This document shows, piece after piece, positions 25,692 through 34,126 of a DNA stretch of 64,000 nt (position 1 is the stretch's first letter; every line of letters starts with the position of its first letter). Source of the stretch: Filomicrobium sp. Its GTDB lineage: Bacteria > Pseudomonadota > Alphaproteobacteria > Rhizobiales > Hyphomicrobiaceae. The stretch covers positions 1,428,606 to 1,492,605 of the forward strand of contig CP051234.1 of the NCBI GenBank assembly GCA_017792465.1, given 5' to 3'. The notes under the pieces were generated by a model. It worked only from the letters and a program-made list of their open reading frames with translations. It was not told the origin of the DNA and did no database searches. Made by a program: the position numbers and the translations under genes.

Positions 25692-26750
25692 ATGCCGCCA
25701 CTCAGCCCGGAGCAAATGCCGTTGAGCCGATCAAGTCCCGCAGCCGGACAATTTCACCCCAACTCGCACGGCGATGTCGTGCGCGTGAATGCGCCGGCGC
25801 GCCTGCATTTGGGCTTTCTTGATCTCAACGGCGACTTGAACCGCAAGTTCGGTTCGCTTGGATTGGCGATCGATCATCCGGTGACGGAACTGGCTCTTGT
25901 CAGGGCAAACACCGACGTTGTCGAGGGCGTCGAGCAGGCTCGCGCCTTGCGTGCGTTGCAGCGCTATAAGTCACTTTTAAAGCTGCAGTCATGCTATCGC
26001 CTGGCGATCAAATCCGCAATTCCAGCTCATGCCGGGCTCGGGTCGGGGACTCAGCTGGCGATGGCTGTCGGGGCGGCTCTGGCCCAGATGGAAGGTCTCG
26101 AAACGGAGCTGCGGGCCCTTGCAGAGATGCAAAACCGTGGCGCGCGCTCGGCGATCGGGATGGCGGCCTTCGAGCGTGGCGGGTTTGTTGTCGACGGCGG
26201 ACGCGGACGTCCCGATCATGCGCCGCCGGTTCTGGCGCGCTCTATCTTTCCGACCCAGTGGCGCATTCTTCTGGTTCTCGACAAGCAACGTGTCGGTGTG
26301 CACGGCGAGGGCGAGATCACAGCTTTCGAAACGCTGCCACCGATGAGTGCCGCGATCAGCCAGGAAATGTGCCGGGTCGTCCTGATGCAGCTCCTGCCGT
26401 CCCTTGCCGAACAGGATATCGAAGCTTTCGGCGCCGCCGTCCGCGTCGTGCAACAATTTAACGGCGAATACTTCTCCAGCGCGCAAGGCGGTGGGGTGTG
26501 GTCCAGCCCGCTGGTCGAGAAAACCGTCAAACAGATGGCCGATCTCGGTGCGGTTGGGATCGGCCAAAGCAGCTGGGGGCCGACAGGCTTTGCTTTCGTC
26601 GACTCGCCGGCGAAGGCAGCCGAAATCCGGGATGCTGTTGAACGGGGTGCGATTGCGGAAGGTCTGAAAATCGTGACCGCCAGCGGCCGCAATCACGGCG
26701 CCAAGATCGACGTCACGGCAACTGGAGAGCTTTCCGCCGCGTCGCCGTGA
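25692..26750 (+). CDS. mptG: Beta-ribofuranosylaminobenzene 5'-phosphate synthase
   Basis: This enzyme joins 4-hydroxy- or 4-aminobenzoate to phosphoribosyl pyrophosphate with loss of CO2, the first committed step to the H4MPT arm (called Orf4 in Methylorubrum). The 352-residue product has a GHMP-kinase fold: VNAPARLHLGFLDLNG, IPAHAGLGSGTQLAMAVGAAL, and a C-terminal GIGQSSWGPTGFAF. An internal ATG at 25716, with GGAG just upstream, could be the true start. Confidence 0.93.
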   Translation: MPPLSPEQMPLSRSSPAAGQFHPNSHGDVVRVNAPARLHLGFLDLNGDLNRKFGSLGLAIDHPVTELALVRANTDVVEGVEQARALRALQRYKSLLKLQSCYRLAIKSAIPAHAGLGSGTQLAMAVGAALAQMEGLETELRALAEMQNRGARSAIGMAAFERGGFVVDGGRGRPDHAPPVLARSIFPTQWRILLVLDKQRVGVHGEGEITAFETLPPMSAAISQEMCRVVLMQLLPSLAEQDIEAFGAAVRVVQQFNGEYFSSAQGGGVWSSPLVEKTVKQMADLGAVGIGQSSWGPTGFAFVDSPAKAAEIRDAVERGAIAEGLKIVTASGRNHGAKIDVTATGELSAASP

Positions 26751-26838
26751 GGCTGCGATCCAATGCGTGGCTTTATCTGCTCCCGAGATTGACTATGAGC
26801 ATGCGCATCCAAAATATTTCGACTTATTAACGTATTAG

Positions 26839-26872
26839 CCCGTTTGACACTGCGTCGGCCTATCCAAACGGG
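26839..26872. promoter_or_regulatory. Inverted repeat upstream of mtdB
   Basis: CCCGTTTG (26839-26846) and CAAACGGG (26865-26872) are perfect 8-base arms 18 bases apart, about 130 bases before the mtdB start. A TTGACA lies at 26844-26849, overlapping the left arm, but no good -10 element stands at the right distance. It may be an operator for the mtdB-fae operon. Confidence 0.4.
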
Positions 26873-27002
26873 TAGCCGGCCAGCGACCTTTTGGACTTTG
26901 GTGCAACAACAGACTGGCCATCTTTGCGCCGACGCACCTATAAGGAGCGATGCGCGGGCTATCACGGCCTAGAAACCAATAAACTTGCCTCGGGAGATCC
27001 CA

Positions 27003-27905
27003 ATGAGCGACGCAACGCCCATCCTTCATATGTTTGCTCCGCAAAAGCACATGAGCCCGTTCGACGTGAACATGGCCGCTGATGCCGGCTTCAAGGTCAT
27101 CGTGCCCTACATCAATGTGGAGTTGGGAGAAGTGACGCCGCTCGTTCAGGATGCGATCTTCTCGCGGCCGCCGGAATACGGCAAGCGGACCGGCGTTTTC
27201 ATCGGCGGCAAGGATGCGCTTCTCGCGCTCGACATGATGAAGGCCGCCAAAGAAGCCATCGTCCCTCCGTTCGAGCTTTCCGTTTTCGCTGATCCGGCCG
27301 GCTCCTTCACGACCGCGGCAGGCATGGTCGCCTGCGTCGAGAAGCTCCTTAAGGAAAAGCATAACCGCGATTGGAACGGCACGACGGTTGCCATCTTCGG
27401 TGCAACCGGCGTTGTCGGATTTGCTTCCGCCGTGATCGCGGCGCTGGAAGGCGCGAAAGTGAAGATGGTTGCACACCGCGGCATCGAGCGCGTCGTCAAG
27501 ACTGCTGAAGCTGCCAAGGAGCGCTTCGGCGTCGACCTCGAACCGGTACCGGGTGAAACGCCTGAGCAGAAGGCTGCCATCGTCAAGGATGCCGAAGTCG
27601 TTTTCGCCGCCGCTGCTGCTGGTGTCGAAGTTTTGTCGGCTGCCGAGATGGGCGATGCCAGCAAGCTGCTCGTTGCTGCCGATGTGAACGCAGTTCCGCC
27701 TCCAGGCATTGCAGGCATGGAACTGTTCATGAACGGCGAACAACTTCTGGGCTGCGAAAAGGCGCTTGGCGTCGGCCCTCTGGCCATCGGTGACATCAAG
27801 TACAAGACGCAGGCCGGATTGTTCAAACAGATGCTTGCCTCCGACGGCACCGTGCATCTTGACTTCCGTGACGCTTTCGCACTCGCAAGGTCGCTCGTCT
27901 CTTGA
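27003..27905 (+). CDS. mtdB: Methylene-H4MPT dehydrogenase
   Basis: A 300-residue NAD(P)-dependent enzyme oxidising methylene-H4MPT to methenyl-H4MPT, the first oxidation after formaldehyde capture. The start has GGGAG upstream. The N-terminal ILHMFAPQKHMSPFDVNMA and the Rossmann motif FGATGVVGFAS identify the MtdA/MtdB family. Position next to mch and the absence of neighbouring folate C1 genes favour MtdB. The stop overlaps the next start by four bases. Cytoplasmic. Confidence 0.93.
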   Translation: MSDATPILHMFAPQKHMSPFDVNMAADAGFKVIVPYINVELGEVTPLVQDAIFSRPPEYGKRTGVFIGGKDALLALDMMKAAKEAIVPPFELSVFADPAGSFTTAAGMVACVEKLLKEKHNRDWNGTTVAIFGATGVVGFASAVIAALEGAKVKMVAHRGIERVVKTAEAAKERFGVDLEPVPGETPEQKAAIVKDAEVVFAAAAAGVEVLSAAEMGDASKLLVAADVNAVPPPGIAGMELFMNGEQLLGCEKALGVGPLAIGDIKYKTQAGLFKQMLASDGTVHLDFRDAFALARSLVS

Positions 27906-29044
27906 CCAGCGACGCTATCTTGATTGCTGCAATGTCATGTCGGTCGCTTGCACAAGCGGCCCGGCGGGCGGGGTATACTCCGCTCGTCGTTGACTGTTTC
28001 GGCGATCAAGATACGCGTGAGGCCTGCGCTGGCGTCGAAGTTCTGCCGGAGGCTTTGCGTCAGGGCTTTCTGGCAAAGCCGCTCAGCCAGGCGCTCGAAA
28101 AGCTTTGCGGTTCGATTGAGAGCGCAGATCAGAATGGCGACACCCTCGAACTCGTTCTGGGGTCCGGCTTTGAAGACCGCCCAAAGCTCGTCGAAGCACT
28201 GGGCAAGAAATATAGACTCGCGTGCTGCGGGGCCACGGCGATCGAGCGATGCAAAGATCCGCAGCACTTCTTTTCGCTCCTCAAGGACGAAGGGATCTTG
28301 CATCCTGAGACTTCTACACAGCGGCCTGCCGAACCGGCGGGCTGGCTTTCCAAGCGGATCGGGGCTTGCGGTGGGCGCCACATTCGCCGCCTCAAAAGCA
28401 AAGGGGCCGCGCCCCGGCACCGCTACTATCAGCGCGAAGTCTCCGGCGAAGCTTTGTCGGCGACGGCGATCGCGTCGCCAGGAGGAACAGCCTTCGCCTT
28501 CACGCAGTCTTGGTGCCATCCCTACAAGGGGCAGCCATTCCGTTTCGGCGGCAGCGTCAGCATGGATGCGCTCGATGCCGATCTTGAAGCGCGTGTCATC
28601 GACACCTGCCTCAGCGTTATCGAGCCGCTCGATCTTGTCGGCCTCGTCTCGTTCGACTTTGTCGTCGACGATGCGGGCGACGCATTTCTGATTGAGGTTA
28701 ACCCACGCCCTGGCGCGTCGCTTGAAGTTCTCGACGACGATGAGGGAACGCTTTTCAAGGCGCATATGGCGGCCTGCCGCGGGGACGATGCGCTTGGCGT
28801 TCTTGCCAACTCATGGAAACCCAAGCCAACGGCTGCGGCCTATCTGTATGCCGATCAGGGGCCGCTCAAGGTGACGAGCTTTCCGTGGCCCGGCTGGGTG
28901 CGTGACCGCCCGGCGCCGGGAACGACCATCGCTGTCGGCGAACCGGTTGCGACCGTCGTGGCGCAAGCCGAAAGCGCGCAGGAAGCTGCAGAGATCTGTC
29001 GGGATCGAGTAGCAAGACTTGGCGCAGTATTGTACGAAAGTTAA
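27902..29044 (+). CDS. orfY: ATP-grasp protein of the H4MPT cluster (OrfY-like)
   Basis: A 380-residue ATP-grasp-fold protein between mtdB and mch. Core features are a C-terminal LVSFDFVVDD ... AFLIEVNPRPGASLEVLD metal/ATP strand and an N-terminal PLVVDCFGD strand. A protein of this type called OrfY is part of H4MPT clusters in methylotrophs and is needed for their C1 pathway; the ligase reaction is not established. The likely role is an amide or ester ligation in cofactor side-chain synthesis. The GTG-like/ATG start overlaps mtdB by four bases (TTGACC at the junction), so the two are translationally coupled. The symbol rests on position and fold. Confidence 0.82.
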   Translation: MTSDAILIAAMSCRSLAQAARRAGYTPLVVDCFGDQDTREACAGVEVLPEALRQGFLAKPLSQALEKLCGSIESADQNGDTLELVLGSGFEDRPKLVEALGKKYRLACCGATAIERCKDPQHFFSLLKDEGILHPETSTQRPAEPAGWLSKRIGACGGRHIRRLKSKGAAPRHRYYQREVSGEALSATAIASPGGTAFAFTQSWCHPYKGQPFRFGGSVSMDALDADLEARVIDTCLSVIEPLDLVGLVSFDFVVDDAGDAFLIEVNPRPGASLEVLDDDEGTLFKAHMAACRGDDALGVLANSWKPKPTAAAYLYADQGPLKVTSFPWPGWVRDRPAPGTTIAVGEPVATVVAQAESAQEAAEICRDRVARLGAVLYES

Positions 29045-29050
29045 AGACAG

Positions 29051-29134
29051 TGGGCTGTCCTGAGGTGTATCCGCAATTAAGGACAACCCAAGTGAGCGTC
29101 CTTCGCAGGCGCAAAAAGCCGTAAGAAAAACGGC
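29051..29134 (+). promoter_or_regulatory. Two hairpins in the leader of mch
   Basis: TGGGCTGTCCT (29051-29061) pairs with AGGACAACCCA (29080-29090) with one mismatch and an 18-base loop. GCCGT/ACGGC (about 29118-29134) forms a second small hairpin with an A-rich loop. There is no T run, so they are not a plain terminator. They may regulate mch translation or stabilise the message between orfY and mch. Confidence 0.4.
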
Positions 29135-29166
29135 GACAGGTCAACGGGAACAGGGAGTGCCCCGCA

Positions 29167-30138
29167 ATGAAATCAGCGCCTACGGCAGGCCTTAGCGTCA
29201 ACGCGAACGCGGCCCGCATTGTGCAAACTATCGTGTCGCAGGCGAACGGTTTGCGCTGTAATGTCAGCATTGGCGATGCTGGCGAGAGATTGATCGACTG
29301 CGGTGCCGACGCGCCGGGATGTCTGGAGCTGGGCCGGTTGATCGGCGAAATCTGTATGGGCGGATTGGGCACCGTTCAAATCGCGGGCACGTCTCCGCTT
29401 GAGAAATGGCCGCTGAGCGTGATGGTGCACGCCAAGGACCCGGTCATCTCATGCCTTGGCAGCCAATACGCAGGCTGGACGATCACCGAAGAAAAGAGCG
29501 GCTTCTTTGCCCTTGGTTCCGGCCCGGCACGCGCTCTGTCGCGGGTTGAGGAGCTGTTTGAGGAACTTGGCTACGCCGATAAATGCGACGAAGCCGTTTT
29601 GGTGATCGAAGGCGATAAGGCGCCGCCGTCAGCTGTCGCGCGCATCGTTGCCAATGCCTGCGGTATCCCGACCAAAGAATTGACGATCCTTTACGCGCCA
29701 ACTTGGAGTCTCGCAGGCACGGTGCAAATTGCAGCGCGTGTTCTTGAGGTCGCCTTGCACAAAGCGCACGCCTTGCACTTCCCGCTCGAAAACGTTCTGG
29801 ACGGTTATGGCTGTGCGCCGATCGCACCGCCGGTTCCCGATTTCGTCAAAGCGATGGGCCGCACCAACGACGCCATCATCTACGGCGGGCGCATTCAGCT
29901 CTTCGTCAAGGGCAACGACGATGCGGCGCGCGATCTTGCGGCCAAGCTGCCGTCGTCGGGTTCGGAAGGCTACGGCAAGCCGTTCGCGGAAATCTTTGCC
30001 GAGGTCGAAGGCGATTTCTACAAGATCGACCCGATGCTGTTCTCGCCGGCTGTCGTGACCGTTTCCAACGTTGAGACCGGCAGCTCGTTTGTCGGCGGCA
30101 AACTGGCCCCTGAAATCGTCGATGCAAGCTTTGCTTAA
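29167..30138 (+). CDS. mch: Methenyl-H4MPT cyclohydrolase
   Basis: A 323-residue enzyme hydrolysing methenyl-H4MPT to formyl-H4MPT. The whole length matches the family: LSVNANAARIVQTIVSQA at the N-terminus, IDCGADAPGCLELGRLIGEICMGG, SSGPARALSRVEELFEELGY-like segments around residue 120 (here GSGPARALSRVEELFEELGY), and VLDGYGCAPIAPPVPDF. The AGGGAG before the ATG is the ribosome-binding site. It follows an unusually long (122-base) gap within an otherwise tight operon and overlaps orf5 by 17 bases. Confidence 0.97.
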   Translation: MKSAPTAGLSVNANAARIVQTIVSQANGLRCNVSIGDAGERLIDCGADAPGCLELGRLIGEICMGGLGTVQIAGTSPLEKWPLSVMVHAKDPVISCLGSQYAGWTITEEKSGFFALGSGPARALSRVEELFEELGYADKCDEAVLVIEGDKAPPSAVARIVANACGIPTKELTILYAPTWSLAGTVQIAARVLEVALHKAHALHFPLENVLDGYGCAPIAPPVPDFVKAMGRTNDAIIYGGRIQLFVKGNDDAARDLAAKLPSSGSEGYGKPFAEIFAEVEGDFYKIDPMLFSPAVVTVSNVETGSSFVGGKLAPEIVDASFA

Positions 30139-31060
30139 TCGAGCTCAGCCGGCGGACAACCTTTCCATCGTCATCTTCATCGAAGAAGGCCATGGGGATT
30201 GGCATGCCCGCCAGCTCAAGGCTGCCATGGAAGCGCGCGGGGCCAGCGTGGTGATGACCTCGCTCAAGGCCTGCGCGTTCGATACCCGTTCTCCCTCGGG
30301 GCTTGAGATCCCAGGCTTTGACGGCAGGCTTCCGGATGGCGCATTCGTGCGCTCGATCTCGCAAGGCTCGCTGGAGCAGATCACGCTGCGGCTCGGTGTG
30401 CTGCATGCGTTGTCGGCAAGCGGTGTTCGAGTTTGGAACGAGGCCCGCGTGATCGAGCGGTGCGTCGATAAATCAACCGCGACTTTCCTGTTTCAGAAGG
30501 CCGGATTGCCGGTTCCCGAAACGCGCGTTGCAGAAGGACTGGCGCGCGCTGAGGACCACGCCCAAGGCCGCTTTCCACTCGTTTTGAAACCGCTTTTCGG
30601 GTCGCAGGGCAACGGTATCCGCAAGCTTGATGCGATGGCCGACCTGCCTCCGGAAGAAGACATCCGCGGGGTCTATTATCTGCAGCGCTATCTAAGAGCT
30701 CCGGACGCCAGTTCCTTCTCGGACTGGCGGGTTCTGGTCTCAGGCAACCGTATCCTTGGAACGATGGCGCGCTGCGGCACGCACTGGATCACCAACGTGC
30801 ATCAAGGCGGCCGACCGGAGGCTGCCGAACTTGACGACACCGCCCGCGAGCTTGCTCTGGCAGCGGCGCGATCTGTCGGCGCGGATTACGCGGGCGTCGA
30901 TCTCATTGCCGACGAAACCGGCCAGCTGATGGTCCTGGAGATCAATTCCAATCCGGCCTGGAAGGGTTTGCAGTCGATTTGCGAAATCGATATTGCTCAG
31001 TGCCTGGCGGAAGATTTTCTCGACGCGGTCAGCCGCAACCGGGAAACCGCCTTCGCCTGA
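30122..31060 (+). CDS. orf5: RimK-type ATP-grasp ligase of the H4MPT cluster (Orf5)
   Basis: A 312-residue ATP-grasp protein related to RimK/MptN glutamate ligases. Visible are FPLVLKPLFGSQGNGIRKL (ATP lysine and glycine loop), GVYYLQRYLRAP and the metal-binding end GVDLIADETGQLMVLEINSNPAWKGL. MptN-like enzymes add glutamate to the H4MPT side chain in archaea; Orf5 in methylotrophs probably does a comparable ligation in pterin or furan cofactor synthesis. The ATG at 30122 overlaps mch by 17 bases. Confidence 0.9.
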   Translation: MQALLNRAQPADNLSIVIFIEEGHGDWHARQLKAAMEARGASVVMTSLKACAFDTRSPSGLEIPGFDGRLPDGAFVRSISQGSLEQITLRLGVLHALSASGVRVWNEARVIERCVDKSTATFLFQKAGLPVPETRVAEGLARAEDHAQGRFPLVLKPLFGSQGNGIRKLDAMADLPPEEDIRGVYYLQRYLRAPDASSFSDWRVLVSGNRILGTMARCGTHWITNVHQGGRPEAAELDDTARELALAAARSVGADYAGVDLIADETGQLMVLEINSNPAWKGLQSICEIDIAQCLAEDFLDAVSRNRETAFA

Positions 31061-31087
31061 CCACGTTGACCATCCACAAGCGACGCA

Positions 31088-31960
31088 ATGAGCTATCCCG
31101 TTTCTCAAAGCGAAGTGTCCGACGCCTTTGTGTCGGCTTGTCTTGGCGAGCTTCAGGCGTTGAAGCCTGGCAACGTCCATATCCATGCCGGCGGGCATCA
31201 CATGGAGGTGGCGCAGTTCGAACAAGCCGCAAGAGCGGCGGCTCCGCATATTGCGATGCGCGGGCTGAAAGTCGGGCACCGAATTCGCGGCGCGGTGGAA
31301 GCCAGCGTTGCGGCAACAGGTTGCAACACCAACCTCGGTATCATCCTTCTTTGTGCGCCACTGGCGTATGCAGCTGGCGAGGTCGTCACCGGGACTTCGC
31401 TCTCGGCGCGGCTGGCAAAGGTGCTTGCGATGCTCGATGCGGCCGATGCTCAAGAAACGTTCAAGGCTATTGAAGCGGCCAATCCGGCAGGCCTTGGCGA
31501 AGTGCCGGTCGGTGATGTGCATGAAACAGCCGCCATCACCTTGCGGGAAGCCATGGCGCTGGCGTCCTCCCGGGACAGAATTGCTCTTTCTTATGTTACT
31601 GATTTTGCCGATATCTTTGAGTTCACCCTGCCGTTGATCAGGAGGGCCAGAGCGCTGGCTGAATCGCCGGAGCTGGCGGTGACGACGTTGCATATGTCGC
31701 TTCTGGCCTCGATCCCCGACACGCATCTGGCGCGCAAATTCGGACCATCGGTCGCAACAGAGGTGCGAGATATTGCCCAACGCATGCGACCGATGTTCGA
31801 GCCCGTGGTCGCTTCTCAAGCGATCGAAGACCTGCTCCGCTTCGATATGACACTCAAGGAAAAAGGGCTCAATCCGGGCACGACAGCGGATTTCGTGGTG
31901 GCGACTTTGTTTGCAGAAGGCCTTGATTTGGCGGCTCGTCGCGACCCGCAAAGCGGTTAA
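31088..31960 (+). CDS. orf7: CitG-like triphosphoribosyl-dephospho-CoA synthase homologue (Orf7)
   Basis: A 290-residue protein of the CitG/MdcB family. Motifs include ELQALKPGNVHIHAGGHHM (substrate binding), CNTNLGIILLCAPLAYA, and the C-terminal LKEKGLNPGTTADFVVATLF. True CitG makes the citrate-lyase prosthetic group precursor from ATP and dephospho-CoA; in H4MPT clusters this homologue (Orf7) is required for cofactor synthesis and may transfer a triphosphoribosyl-type group. There is no citrate lyase nearby, which supports the cofactor role. It starts 27 bases after orf5. Confidence 0.9.
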   Translation: MSYPVSQSEVSDAFVSACLGELQALKPGNVHIHAGGHHMEVAQFEQAARAAAPHIAMRGLKVGHRIRGAVEASVAATGCNTNLGIILLCAPLAYAAGEVVTGTSLSARLAKVLAMLDAADAQETFKAIEAANPAGLGEVPVGDVHETAAITLREAMALASSRDRIALSYVTDFADIFEFTLPLIRRARALAESPELAVTTLHMSLLASIPDTHLARKFGPSVATEVRDIAQRMRPMFEPVVASQAIEDLLRFDMTLKEKGLNPGTTADFVVATLFAEGLDLAARRDPQSG

Positions 31961-32194
31961 TAGCTGGCATCAGTCATAATTGCTGAGCGAAGAGTACGTT
32001 TAGACTCTTGTACAATGCGGACGCATCAGGCTATCTACGGCACAGCGCACTGGCGCTGCTATCTGGAAACCGGATCGGGCCACATAACCCGCTCGCTGAT
32101 AACTGGGATAGTTTGCCCTATTTCGGACACTGGGCACCGCTCCAACCGGAGCGGCATGTTCAACCCTCAGCAAACTCTGGGAGGAGTTTCTTTC

Positions 32195-32707
32195 ATGGCC
32201 AAAATCACCAAGGTTATGATCGGTGAATCGCTGGTCGGCGACGGCAACGAAGTTGCTCACATCGACCTCATCATCGGTCCGCGCGGCTCCGCAGCAGAAA
32301 CGGCTTTCTGTAACGCTCTGACGAACAACAAAGACGGCTTCTCCACGCTGCTCGCTGTTCTCGCGCCAAACATGCCTTGTAAGCCGAACACCATCCTCTT
32401 CAACAAAGTCACCATCAAAGACGCCCGTCAGGCCGTCCAGATGTTCGGCCCAGCTCAGCGCGGCGTCGCTAAAGCTGTTCAGGACTGCGTTGCTGAAGGC
32501 ACCATTCCGGCTGACGAAGCTGACGATCTGTACATCTCGGTTGGCGTGTTCATCCACTGGGAAGCTGCAGACGACGCAAAGATCCAGCAGTACAACTACA
32601 CGGCAACCAAAGAAGCTATCGAGCGCGCAGTCGCTGGTAAGCCGACCGCCGCTGAAGCAACTGCAGCTCGCGACACCGTCGAGCACCCATTCGCAGCGAA
32701 TTCTTGA
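32195..32707 (+). CDS. fae: Formaldehyde-activating enzyme
   Basis: A 170-residue enzyme that condenses formaldehyde with H4MPT to methylene-H4MPT, protecting the cell from toxic formaldehyde. Near-identity in long stretches to Fae of methylotrophs is obvious: [18 protein letters not shown] with the catalytic His22, LPCKPNT-like [17 protein letters not shown], and [17 protein letters not shown] 234-base gap separates it from orf7, and GGGAGGAG precedes the ATG, so it may have its own strong promoter. The codon usage is that of a highly expressed gene. It ends before tandem hairpins. Confidence 0.98.
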   Translation: MAKITKVMIGESLVGDGNEVAHIDLIIGPRGSAAETAFCNALTNNKDGFSTLLAVLAPNMPCKPNTILFNKVTIKDARQAVQMFGPAQRGVAKAVQDCVAEGTIPADEADDLYISVGVFIHWEAADDAKIQQYNYTATKEAIERAVAGKPTAAEATAARDTVEHPFAANS

Positions 32708-32827
32708 AGCGGAAACCGTCCTGCGCAGGGCAATAGCAATACCAAAGACGCCCCTCCTATGAAGGTGGGTCTGCTGCAGCGATTGGGACAACTGCTTTCC
32801 GGCCGTTGGAACGGCTGAAGTTTTCAA

Positions 32828-32850
32828 ACGTGAAACCGCTAGTTTCACGT
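32828..32850. promoter_or_regulatory. Perfect palindrome downstream of fae
   Basis: ACGTGAAAC-CGCTA-GTTTCACGT is a perfect 9-bp-arm inverted repeat, 120 bases after the fae stop and just before the terminator. It may protect the fae mRNA 3' end or be a protein-binding site. Confidence 0.5.
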
Positions 32851-32868
32851 GCTGCATAAAACGAAAAT

Positions 32869-32912
32869 AAAACCGGCGCCGGGATTGAGCACCCCGGCGC
32901 CGGTTTTGTTTT
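32869..32912 (+). terminator. Strong terminator of the fae transcript
   Basis: Perfect 13-bp arms AACCGGCGCCGGG / CCCGGCGCCGGTT with a short loop are followed by TTTGTTTTT. Confidence 0.93.
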
Positions 32913-32920
32913 TCGGTGGG

Positions 32921-33345
32921 CCCTTCGTTCGTCAACACTGCGCAAGCTTGTGTTGAGCAGGGATGCCCACGCTTCGGCTTCGCCTCGCGCATCCGCGCCC
33001 TGACAATTCTCCGCAGCCCAGCATCTTTGCCGCAACCGGGCTATGACAACCAGCAATTATCGGTCCGAAGGACCGGGGAGCAAGGCGACCCAGCGCTTGG
33101 CCAACACCGGCTTGCCGAGTGTTGGCACAGAATGCGCCGCCCGTCGGAGCGGCCCGCGCTCAGTGTGGATGCGGGTGGGCATCAGAAACATCACTTAAGA
33201 GCGCGGATCAGCCGCGTGAGACATAAGAATGGCGCTTCGGATGCCCACCAATTTTTTGAGCCAACACTTCCTAAAGTCGTGTTGGGCTGGGCATCCGGCG
33301 CAGGAAAGTTCTTCCGTCGCGGTGGAGAGTGAGGCTGCCACTTTG
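32921..33345. repeat. Composite palindromic repeat region 2
   Basis: No gene is present. Type-A hairpins lie at 32931-32956, 33101-33125 (preceded by GGGGAGCAAGGCGACC) and 33261-33285. A GGTCC-GAA-GGACC hairpin lies near 33062. The copy at 33261 sits inside the loop of a type-B element whose arms are GGATGCC (33239-33245) and GGCATCC (33290-33296), so the two repeat types are nested. Confidence 0.8.
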
Positions 33346-33350
33346 CTAGG

Positions 33351-34061
33351 TCAGCCTTTGATGAGGGCGGTTAGGTCTGCCGAGGTGATGGTGCCGTTGT
33401 GGAGTGCGGTGGCGATGAGGGCGCCGCAGCCGAGTTGGTTGGCTTTCTGCAAGTCTTCGAGACCGCGGACGCCGCCGGCGCAAAACACTTCGCGATCACC
33501 CGCCAGTCGCTTCACCTCTCCCACGCGTTCGAAATCCGGACCGGCCTTTGCGCCGATACGATCGAGCGTCATGACAATGACGCTCGCGGGCCAGACTTCC
33601 GGTGTTTCATAAACCTGTTTCGGGCCAAGCGGCGCATCCCCTCGCCAATCGAGCGACAGGGCAAAGCGGTTTCCCCGGGCGGACTTGATCTCTTCCAAGT
33701 CTTGGATCGAGGCCAGCGTCTCCGAGCCGATCACCGGGATGACGCGCTCCAGTCCAGCCAACTCCTCCGCGGCCTTTGCGTTTGCCGTCCCGTTGTCGAA
33801 CAGGATCTCAATTCTCGGATAGGCCTCGCTCAGCGCTTTGACGACCTCAAGGTTGCGGCCGCGGCCTTCGATCCCGTCGAGGTCGGCGACGTATAAGCTG
33901 TCAAAGGCCGGACAATAGTTCAGCAATCCCGCAGCCACGTCCAAAGGTTCGCTTGTTCCCGGAGCCAATGGCGTCTCAATCGGCTGATAATTCTTGCGGT
34001 CGCCGCGGAAAGCCCGAACAACCTGGCCGTTTTTCAAATCGATGACCGGGACAATGCGCAA
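33351..34061 (-). CDS. orf9: HisA-like TIM-barrel protein of the H4MPT cluster (Orf9)
   Basis: A 236-residue (beta/alpha)8 protein resembling HisA. Features are VPVIDLKNGQVVRAFRGDR at the first strand, SLYVADLDGIEG, DNGTANAKAAEE, FALSLDWRGDAP, and the phosphate-binding end FCAGGVRGLEDL. Methylotroph C1 clusters contain such a protein (Orf9) with an unassigned step in H4MPT or methylofuran synthesis; it is distinct from the histidine-pathway enzyme by context. It is divergent from the hydantoinase-like gene, 65 bases away. Confidence 0.88.
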   Translation of the reverse strand: MRIVPVIDLKNGQVVRAFRGDRKNYQPIETPLAPGTSEPLDVAAGLLNYCPAFDSLYVADLDGIEGRGRNLEVVKALSEAYPRIEILFDNGTANAKAAEELAGLERVIPVIGSETLASIQDLEEIKSARGNRFALSLDWRGDAPLGPKQVYETPEVWPASVIVMTLDRIGAKAGPDFERVGEVKRLAGDREVFCAGGVRGLEDLQKANQLGCGALIATALHNGTITSADLTALIKG

Positions 34062-34126
34062 GCTTGGAATTCCTTTGAAATGGTGGTTATTCGGTGCGGG
34101 AAATCTAACGCAAGACGGAGCAGTTG

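Noticed and set aside
25989-27850. Long minus-strand frames opposite mptG and mtdB (up to 340 codons)
   Set aside because: Antisense to well-identified enzymes, with no family resemblance.
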